From Clostridia bacterium (GTDB lineage Bacteria > Bacillota > Clostridia > Christensenellales > Borkfalkiaceae): a DNA stretch of 37,021 nt. The notes below the pieces were generated by a model. It saw only the letters and a program-made list of their open reading frames with translations. It was not told the DNA's origin and searched no databases. Positions 31,885 through 37,021 of this stretch are shown here, piece by piece. The DNA lies in NCBI GenBank assembly GCA_900767815.1, contig CAAGAM010000082.1, positions 1 to 37,021 on the forward strand, given 5' to 3'. Position numbers and translations under genes: made by a program. Each line of letters starts with the position of its first letter. Position 1 is the first letter of the stretch.

Positions 31885-33321
31885 TTATGCGAGATAAGCA
31901 AGCGATTTATCTATGCGCGCAAGAGTTTCGGTTTTGCCTAAAAGTTCGGCAATTTCCGTTGCTCCGCCGGGAGTTACCGCCATACCGGTTATCGCTATTC
32001 GCATAATCCAGAATACCGAGCCGCTTTTAACGCCCTTCTCTTTTGCCTTTTCGCTGAGAGCCGTGAAAAGATCGTCGTTCGAAAAATCGTCGATTTCTTC
32101 AAGCCAAGCTTTAATTTCGGGAAGAAGAGCTTTCGCAACCTCTCTGTCCGTCTTGTTCTTCTTGTTATCGAAAAGCGCGAGGTCGTATTCGGGAAGGGAA
32201 ACAATCCAGTCGATTTTTTCGGGAATTTCGCCCAGAACCTCAACTCTGCCGTGAAGAAGTTTAGCAATCTTTTTAAGATCGAACTTGCCGTATACGGCGG
32301 ATTTTTCGAGATAAGGAAGAGCGTGCGCATAAAAATCGTCCTCCGAAAGCTCGCGGATATATTCGCCGTTGAGCCAGCGAAGCTTCATTTCGTCGAAAAT
32401 CGAGGGCGATTTTGAAATTCCGTCAAGCGAAAACATTTTCACCATTTCGGGAAGAGTCATCTTTTCGATATTATCCTTAGGCGTCCAACCGAGAAGAGCG
32501 ACGTAGTTGATGATAGCCTCTTTTAAGTATCCCTTTTTAACGAAATCGTCGAAGTTCGCGTCGCCGTATCTCTTGGAAAGTTTTCTCGTCGCGTCCTTCA
32601 TGATCGTGGGAAGGTGAATGTATTTGGGGCGTTCCCAGCCGAACGCGTCGTACATAAGATTGTATTTGGGCGTGGACGAAAGATACTCCGTGCCTCTTAT
32701 AACGTGCGTAATGCCCATGAGATGATCGTCGATTACGTTCGCGAAGTTATACGTAGGCATTCCGTCGCTCTTTATTAAGATATTATCCTCGAGGTCGGCA
32801 TAGTCCACTCTTATCGTGCCGTAAATCATATCCTCGTATTCGCTTACGCCCTCGGACGGAATATTCTGACGGATAACGTAAGGTTCGCCCGCGGCAAGAC
32901 GTCTTTCAACCTCTTCTTTTGAAAGATGCAGGCAATGCTTGTCGTATTTTCTGTTGCCGTTTTCATCCGTAAGAGATTCGAGCCTTTCTTTCGAGCAGAA
33001 ACAGTAATACGCCCCGCCGAGTTCGATAAGCTTTTTAGCGTATTTATGATAAATTTCCTTTCTTTCGCTCTGAACGTAAGGTCCGTAATTTCCGCCGACG
33101 TCCGGCCCTTCGTCGTAAATAAGTCCCGATTCTCTGAGCGAACTGTAAATAAGCTCTACCGCCCCTTCCACGTAGCGTTGCTGATCGGTATCCTCTATTC
33201 TTAAAATAAAATCGCCGCCGTTGGATTTAGCGTAAAGATAAGCGTAAAGCGCGGTACGAAGACCGCCGAGGTGCATAAAGCCCGTGGGGCTGGGTGCGAA
33301 TCTGGTTCTTACTTTTTCCAT
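31885..33321 (-). CDS. gltX: Glutamyl-tRNA synthetase
   Basis: 478 residues of class I aminoacyl-tRNA synthetase. The HIGH-type motif reads PSPTGFMHLGG (11-21) and the KMSKS-type motif reads KLSKRYGD near 249. Further glutamyl signatures are LRIEDTDQQRY and the ARKLSK-containing loop before the helical anticodon-binding domain in the last 150 residues. It charges tRNA-Glu, and in clostridia often tRNA-Gln for later amidation. Good AAGGAG ribosome site. It is monocistronic with its own terminator; the promoter in the 400-bp upstream region is not obvious. Confidence 0.97.
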   Translation of the reverse strand: MEKVRTRFAPSPTGFMHLGGLRTALYAYLYAKSNGGDFILRIEDTDQQRYVEGAVELIYSSLRESGLIYDEGPDVGGNYGPYVQSERKEIYHKYAKKLIELGGAYYCFCSKERLESLTDENGNRKYDKHCLHLSKEEVERRLAAGEPYVIRQNIPSEGVSEYEDMIYGTIRVDYADLEDNILIKSDGMPTYNFANVIDDHLMGITHVIRGTEYLSSTPKYNLMYDAFGWERPKYIHLPTIMKDATRKLSKRYGDANFDDFVKKGYLKEAIINYVALLGWTPKDNIEKMTLPEMVKMFSLDGISKSPSIFDEMKLRWLNGEYIRELSEDDFYAHALPYLEKSAVYGKFDLKKIAKLLHGRVEVLGEIPEKIDWIVSLPEYDLALFDNKKNKTDREVAKALLPEIKAWLEEIDDFSNDDLFTALSEKAKEKGVKSGSVFWIMRIAITGMAVTPGGATEIAELLGKTETLARIDKSLAYLA

Positions 33322-33366
33322 ATTTCTCCTTGAACGAAACTTAAAAGGAAATTTCTTTCCCCGATG

Positions 33367-33390
33367 CGTTTCTTATAACGTTTCTTATAA
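33367..33390. repeat. Tandem 12-bp duplication in the gltX leader
   Basis: CGTTTCTTATAA occurs twice without a gap, about 50-70 bases upstream of the gltX start. It is probably within the untranslated leader. Confidence 0.75.
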
Positions 33391-33528
33391 TAAATAATCA
33401 AACCGTTGTTTTCATAAATTCATAAAGCGCGCCGCTTCTCCGCTCATTTTGAAAACAGCGATTTTTTGCCGATTTAAACCGATAAATAAAAATTTCTTTT
33501 ATTTAACAAATAAAGTCGTCTAATTTAT

Positions 33529-33557
33529 TTTACCATAAATAAAAAAAAGTGTATAAT
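33529..33557 (+). promoter_or_regulatory. Promoter of the dipeptidase gene
   Basis: TTTACC (33529-33534), 17-bp spacer, perfect TATAAT (33552-33557). The predicted start near 33564 leaves a leader of about 170 bases. Confidence 0.7.
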
Positions 33558-33601
33558 GAATTTAAGCAACTTTTTAAATTTTTTAAATTTATTCGGCCGA
33601 T

Positions 33602-33660
33602 AATCCGCCGCGCGCTCTTTTCGGGGGCGTTTCGGCGGATTCGGGAGCAGCCTCCCGCCG
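33602..33660 (+). promoter_or_regulatory. Structured 5' leader with mutually exclusive stems
   Basis: AATCCGCCG (33602-33610) pairs with CGGCGGATT (33633-33641) over nine bases. CGGGAG (33642-33647) pairs with CTCCCG (33652-33657) around a four-base loop. A second CCGCCG (33655-33660) competes for the same CGGCGG (33633-33638), so the two folds exclude each other. When freed, CTCC at 33652-33655 could pair with GGAG of the ribosome site (33720-33723). It matches no riboswitch class that I recognise. Confidence 0.5.
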
Positions 33661-33732
33661 ACAGCAGTTGTCCTAGGGCCCGCAAACAATTGCGACCGAA
33701 CGACAAAAAACATTATCGAGGAGAAAAAAAAG

Positions 33733-35010
33733 ATGAAAGATTTCGAAGAGATGAAGCAAAGCCTTAAAAAACTCATAACTTTCCCGTCCGTTCAGGAAGC
33801 ACCCGTGGGCGACAAGCCCTTCGGCGAAGGCGTTTTTGCCGCGCTCGATTATTTTCTGAATTTAGCAAAATCTTTCGGCTTCGAAACGATAAACTATGAC
33901 AACTATATCGGCGAAGTCGATTTCGGCGAGGGAAAAACCGAAGAGGACGAAATCGCCGTTCTCGCTCACCTCGACGTAGTTCCCGCGGGCGACCTTTCGG
34001 CATGGAAATACCCGCCCTTTCAAGGCACGGAAGCCGACGATAAAATTTACGGCAGAGGCACTACGGACGATAAAGGCCCCGCTATGGTCTGCCTTTACTG
34101 CATGAAAGAACTTAAAGACGAGGGGTTTGTTCCGAATAAAAAAATTCGTCTTATTTTAGGTTGTAACGAAGAGACGGGCTGGAAATGCATCGAACATTTC
34201 AGAAAAGTTTCCCGCTTCCCCGATTACGGATTTTCGCCCGACGCGGACTTTCCCGTCATTTACGCCGAAAAGGGAATCCTCCACGCGAAGTTCACTTTCA
34301 AGGCGTTATCAAACGAGCTTAAAGAGCTTTCGGGCGGTGAGAGAGTCAACGTTGTTTGCGATAAATGTGAGGCTATAGCACCTTTAAACCCCGATTTGAT
34401 GTATGATTGCCAAGTTAAAAGAGAACACGATAAGCTCGTTGCGCGCGGCGTTCAGGCGCACGGTTCCACACCCGAAAAAGGGGACAACGCCATTTATAAA
34501 ATGGTTAAATATCTCGAAAAAATCGGCATGATAGACAGCCGCATCCGCGAATATCTTTTCGAGGATAAGCTCGGGCTTAAAGAACTTCACGACGAAACGG
34601 GATACCTCACGATGAGTCCCGACGTAGTTACGATGGACGGCGATAACATAAATATTTCGGTGGACTTCCGCTATCCCTCGCTTTTAAACGGCGAAAAACT
34701 TATCGAAGCTCTTAAACTCATCGCGCCCGTAGAAATACTTTCGCATCAGCTTCCCCTTTTCAACGACAAACAGGGAGTTTTGGTTACCACTCTTTTAAAC
34801 GTATACAATGAAGAAACCGGCGAAAACAAACAGCCAATCGCGATCGGCGGAGGAACTTATGCGAGAGCTTTGAAATACGGTACGGCGTTCGGTCCCGAAG
34901 AAGAGGGCGTCGATTGCCACATTCACCAGCCGAACGAGTTCGTTTCGATAAAAAATCTCGAACTTCAATGCAAAATTTATAAAAGAGCAATTAAAGAACT
35001 TTCTAAATAA
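33733..35010 (+). CDS. pepV: M20-family dipeptidase, Sapep/PepV type
   Basis: 425 residues, somewhat shorter than the 460-470 usual for PepV. Metallopeptidase core: His79 and Asp81 in AHLDVVPAG, Asp112 in RGTTDDKGP, Glu146-Glu147 in GCNEETGW, DADFP near 176, and the C-terminal GGGTYARAL with a His-rich CHIHQPNE that supplies another metal ligand. The lid domain lies between (about 190-330). It cleaves dipeptides in the cytoplasm with Mn or Zn. The ATG follows GGAG at about nine bases. It is the first of two plus-strand genes. Confidence 0.92.
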   Translation: MKDFEEMKQSLKKLITFPSVQEAPVGDKPFGEGVFAALDYFLNLAKSFGFETINYDNYIGEVDFGEGKTEEDEIAVLAHLDVVPAGDLSAWKYPPFQGTEADDKIYGRGTTDDKGPAMVCLYCMKELKDEGFVPNKKIRLILGCNEETGWKCIEHFRKVSRFPDYGFSPDADFPVIYAEKGILHAKFTFKALSNELKELSGGERVNVVCDKCEAIAPLNPDLMYDCQVKREHDKLVARGVQAHGSTPEKGDNAIYKMVKYLEKIGMIDSRIREYLFEDKLGLKELHDETGYLTMSPDVVTMDGDNINISVDFRYPSLLNGEKLIEALKLIAPVEILSHQLPLFNDKQGVLVTTLLNVYNEETGENKQPIAIGGGTYARALKYGTAFGPEEEGVDCHIHQPNEFVSIKNLELQCKIYKRAIKELSK

Positions 35011-35016
35011 GCCAAA

Positions 35017-35523
35017 ATGATAAAAAGCAATCTTCCCCCGCTCGGCGTAAACAAAACTTGCGCGATAACGGGACATCGCGACCTGCCCGATAATTTCGAC
35101 CGCCGAAAACTTAAAGAAAAACTTGAAGAAATTATTTCCGACGGCTACGAAATTTTCCTTGTCGGAATGGCTGTCGGGTTCGACCTCGGATGTTTTTCGG
35201 TTTTAAACGAACTTAAAAAGGAAGGGAACGACATAAAAATCTGCGCCGTTATCCCGTGCAGCGATCAGGATAAGTATTTTTCTGAAGAAAATAAGGCTTT
35301 ATACAACAAGTGCCTTACAGATTCCGACTATATCGCCCGGGAAGAGCGCGCATATTTTAAAAACTGTATGCTTCTCCGCGACGATTATCTGATAAAAAAC
35401 TGCTCGCTTTTATTTGCCTACCACGACGGCAGAACGAGCGGCGGCACTTATTACACGATAAACAAAGCCCTGAAAAACAACATAAAAGTTATAAACTTCG
35501 ACCCGACTCATTCGGAGCCGTAA
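35017..35523 (+). CDS. SLOG-family protein, YpsA/DUF1273-like
   Basis: 168 residues. Rossmann-like SLOG nucleotide-binding fold: the start CAITGHRDLP (14-23), the GMAVGFDLG motif near 50-58 and the late GRTSGGTYYTINKAL near 138-152 are the three diagnostic sites of the YpsA-like branch. SLOG proteins bind nucleotide-derived ligands or cleave phosphoribosyl groups; some act as sensors in conflict systems, but YpsA in Bacillus is linked to cell division and stress. It starts 6 bp after the dipeptidase stop with only a poor ribosome site, so its translation is likely coupled. No effector gene beside it suggests a defence role. Confidence 0.85.
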   Translation: MIKSNLPPLGVNKTCAITGHRDLPDNFDRRKLKEKLEEIISDGYEIFLVGMAVGFDLGCFSVLNELKKEGNDIKICAVIPCSDQDKYFSEENKALYNKCLTDSDYIAREERAYFKNCMLLRDDYLIKNCSLLFAYHDGRTSGGTYYTINKALKNNIKVINFDPTHSEP

Positions 35524-35540
35524 AAACAATCTATTAAAAA

Positions 35541-35576
35541 ACGAGATTTTGACGTATTGTCAGAATCTCGTTTTTT
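35541..35576 (+). terminator. Intrinsic terminator of the dipeptidase-SLOG unit
   Basis: Thirteen-pair stem (35541-35553 with 35558-35570, one wobble) with a short loop and a run of six T residues, 18 bases after the stop. Confidence 0.92.
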
Positions 35577-35615
35577 GTGCCAGCGACTCATTTTGATACC
35601 GATATTTTTAGTAAT

Positions 35616-35667
35616 ACAACAAAAGGTCTTATAAAAAGATTGTCTATCTTCTTATAAGACCTGTTGT
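35616..35667. terminator. Long inverted repeat, probable terminator of the converging gene
   Basis: GGTCTTATAA (35625-35634) pairs with TTATAAGACC (35652-35661). The stem extends inward by AAGAT/ATCTT after one mismatch, and outward by ACAACA/TGTTGT around an AAA bulge. On the minus strand it is followed by a T-rich stretch, so it could end the altronate-dehydratase-like transcript. It is longer than a normal terminator. Confidence 0.6.
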
Positions 35668-35687
35668 TTGCGATTTTTAAATGTTTT

Positions 35688-35759
35688 ATTTTATAGCGTA
35701 TTTTACAACGTATTTTATAATTTATTTTACAGCGTATTTTATAACGTATTTTACAGCGT
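35688..35759 (-). repeat. Six tandem 12-bp units overlapping a stop codon
   Basis: On the minus strand units of the form ACGCTGTAAAAT repeat six times at exact 12-bp spacing with small changes. The first unit contains the last two sense codons and the TAA of the altronate-dehydratase-like gene. Because 12 is divisible by three, each unit carries TAA in the same frame. Confidence 0.9.
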
Positions 35760-37021
35760 GACGCCGGTTTTGTAAAAGGCTATCTCTCTTATATCTTCGC
35801 TTTTACACTTCGTTTCGCCGTTAATTGCCGCGATAATCGACTTATAGAGGGCTTTTTCGTCAATCGAATACGCATTGAAATCAATCCAGTTGTTCTTTTT
35901 CTCCGCCAAAAAATCGTTCGTCGAAATTTTGAACGTCGGGACGAACGTCGAAAACGGAGTGCCTCTGCCGGTTGTAAAAAGCACTATCTGACATCCGCTT
36001 GCCGCGAGCGCCGTCGCCGCGATGAGGTCGTTACCCGGGGCGTTTAACGTTGACACGCCTTGCTTTTTGACCTGTGCGCCGTAAGAAAGCACGTCCACGA
36101 TTTTCGTACTTCCCGCTTTTTCCACGCAACCGAGAGATTTTTCTTCCAAAGTGGTTATGCCGCCTTTTTTGTTGCCCGGGCTTGGGTTTTCGTATACGGG
36201 GAAGCCGTTATCCGTGTAGAACTTTTTGAAGTTCACTATCATTTCGCGGTATTTTTCGTATACCTCGCGGCTTTCGCATTTATTCATCAAAAGCTGCTCG
36301 GCTCCGAACATTTCTGGCACTTCGGTAAGTATCGCCGAACCGCCCTCTTCCACGATTTTATCGGTAAACTTCCCCACGAGCGGGTTAGCGGTAAGCCCCG
36401 AAAAGCCGTCGCTTCCGCCGCATTTAAGCCCTATGCAAAGTTCGCTCATCGGGATATCTTCCCGCTTTAATCTGCTTGCTTTCTCGCAAAAATCTTTGAG
36501 TATTTCAAGTCCGTATTCTATCTCGTCGTCTACGTCCTGACAGTTGAAATACGCGATATTGTCTCTGCCGAACGGCTCGAGATATTTCTTTATCCCGTCA
36601 AGCCCGTTGTTCTCGCAGCCAAGCCCCACGAACAGCACGAAACTCGCGTTCGGGTTGAGCGCAACGCCGCAAAGCAGCTTTTTTATGTTCTCGTTATCCT
36701 CGCCGAGTTGAGAACACCCGAACTGATGATTAAGCGCGAAAAGTCCGTCTATAGTACCTTTAACTAAGGGTTGCGCCATTTTTTCAAGCCGACGGCACAC
36801 GTCGTTTACGCAGCCCACCGTAGGGATAATATATATCTCGTTTCTTATCCCCGCTCTGCCGTTTTTGCGTTTGAAACCCTTGAAAGTCGCGCCCGTTTTT
36901 ATCGCCGTTTCGGGGTAATCCGGGTTGTATTCATACTCCACGCTTTCGTCTAAATGCGATTTTACGTTGTGCGTATGAACCCATTCGCCCTTCTTTATGT
37001 CTTCCGTCGCTCTGCCGATTA
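35751..37021 (-). CDS. Altronate dehydratase (UxaA) family protein, 5' end outside window
   Basis: The frame stays open to the right edge, so the GTG at 36941 is internal. The visible 423 residues include the end of the N-terminal SAF domain (RATEDIKKGEWVHTHNVKSHL) and the whole catalytic C-terminal domain: GRAGIRNEIYIIPTVGCVNDV, HQFGCSQLGEDN, GLGCENNGLDGI, LKCGGSDGFSGLTANP, and TTGRGTPFSTFVPTFKISTND. Cys, His and Glu in these blocks are the expected metal ligands. Family enzymes dehydrate sugar acids, such as D-altronate, to 2-keto-3-deoxy acids in hexuronate breakdown; related members act on galactarate or glucarate, so the exact substrate is open. One CTATAAG element is embedded in the coding region, encoding LYKSIIA, and a 12-bp tandem repeat covers the stop. 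Confidence 0.92.
   Translation of the reverse strand, partial: IGRATEDIKKGEWVHTHNVKSHLDESVEYEYNPDYPETAIKTGATFKGFKRKNGRAGIRNEIYIIPTVGCVNDVCRRLEKMAQPLVKGTIDGLFALNHQFGCSQLGEDNENIKKLLCGVALNPNASFVLFVGLGCENNGLDGIKKYLEPFGRDNIAYFNCQDVDDEIEYGLEILKDFCEKASRLKREDIPMSELCIGLKCGGSDGFSGLTANPLVGKFTDKIVEEGGSAILTEVPEMFGAEQLLMNKCESREVYEKYREMIVNFKKFYTDNGFPVYENPSPGNKKGGITTLEEKSLGCVEKAGSTKIVDVLSYGAQVKKQGVSTLNAPGNDLIAATALAASGCQIVLFTTGRGTPFSTFVPTFKISTNDFLAEKKNNWIDFNAYSIDEKALYKSIIAAINGETKCKSEDIREIAFYKTGVTL
35831..35847 (-). repeat. CTATAAG element, copy 7, inside coding sequence
   Basis: The minus strand is identical over 17 bases to the intergenic copy at 5547-5563. Here it is translated in frame as part of LYKSIIA in the altronate-dehydratase-like protein. 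Confidence 0.85.

Larger units (their letters stand above)
33322..33732. other. Divergent region between gltX and the dipeptidase gene
   Basis: 411 bp without a gene. Proximal to gltX are two tandem 12-bp units (33367-33390). The middle is AT-rich and holds the plus-strand promoter at 33529-33557. The last 170 bases are a GC-rich, strongly folded leader of the dipeptidase gene. Confidence 0.7.

Noticed and set aside
33602..33732. T-box or other known riboswitch
   Set aside because: The T-box conserved segment and other class signatures are missing, and the structure is not followed by a terminator.
35017..35523. Defence-system sensor based on the SLOG fold
   Set aside because: There is no effector, Sir2, TIR or nuclease gene nearby, and the motifs fit the YpsA-like housekeeping branch.
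35751..36941. Complete short altronate dehydratase starting at GTG 36941
   Set aside because: The frame continues to the window edge and encodes the end of the expected SAF domain, so the gene is partial.

Overview
The window looks like chromosomal DNA from a low-to-moderate GC, Gram-positive-type anaerobe of the class Clostridia (Bacillota). The evidence is the set of housekeeping genes (typA/bipA, gltX, deoB, yqeY, a Sapep/PepV-type dipeptidase, a YpsA-like SLOG protein), strong sigma-A-like promoters, and clean U-tract terminators. A gut-type Christensenellales-like lineage is a guess; no rRNA or other phylogenetic marker is present to settle it. No tRNA, rRNA, CRISPR array, transposase or phage gene was found.

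Layout: (i) 1-277, the 3' end of an AraC-family regulator. (ii) About 587-21,286, a single-strand (minus) surface polysaccharide locus of 19 genes, read from 21,286 down to 587 and probably ending at a bidirectional terminator at 350-391. (iii) 21,753-25,391, yqeY, a CvpA-like membrane protein, a NahK-like sugar kinase and an unrecognised membrane protein. (iv) 25,684-29,723, deoB, an ABC exporter and an asparaginase. (v) 29,856-31,682, typA on the plus strand behind a near-consensus promoter. (vi) 31,885-33,321, gltX. (vii) 33,733-35,523, a dipeptidase and a SLOG protein on the plus strand. (viii) 35,751 to the right edge, an altronate-dehydratase-family gene cut by the window end.

The polysaccharide locus encodes a Wzx/Wzy-type pathway: a PglC/EpsL-like phosphoglycosyl transferase that starts the repeat unit, five glycosyltransferases, an EpsG-like polymerase, a Wzx flippase, and the CapE-CapF-CapG pathway from UDP-GlcNAc to UDP-N-acetyl-L-fucosamine. 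Modifying genes include a polysaccharide pyruvyl transferase coupled to an iron-sulfur 'F420-hydrogenase beta' type protein, an HpcH/HpaI aldolase coupled to a D-2-hydroxyacid dehydrogenase, and a short PglD-like acyltransferase. The most unusual part is a two-gene cassette inserted between capF and capG. It holds an AEPT/AGT-type aminotransferase overlapping a fused cytidylyltransferase/Gfo-Idh-MocA oxidoreductase, with a nucleotidyltransferase-fold gene following capG. This may be an undescribed route to a CDP-activated, aminated decoration. No chain-length kinase (CapAB/EpsAB) or LCP ligase lies in the window.

Other structure: a 14-17 bp element (core CTATAAGYCGATWA) occurs seven times, six between genes and once as an exact 17-mer inside the altronate-dehydratase-like gene. 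Two copies flank the inserted cassette exactly. A 12-bp tandem repeat carries an in-frame stop codon in each of its six copies. A three-unit 40-bp tandem repeat lies between genes, and the dipeptidase gene has a leader with mutually exclusive stems.
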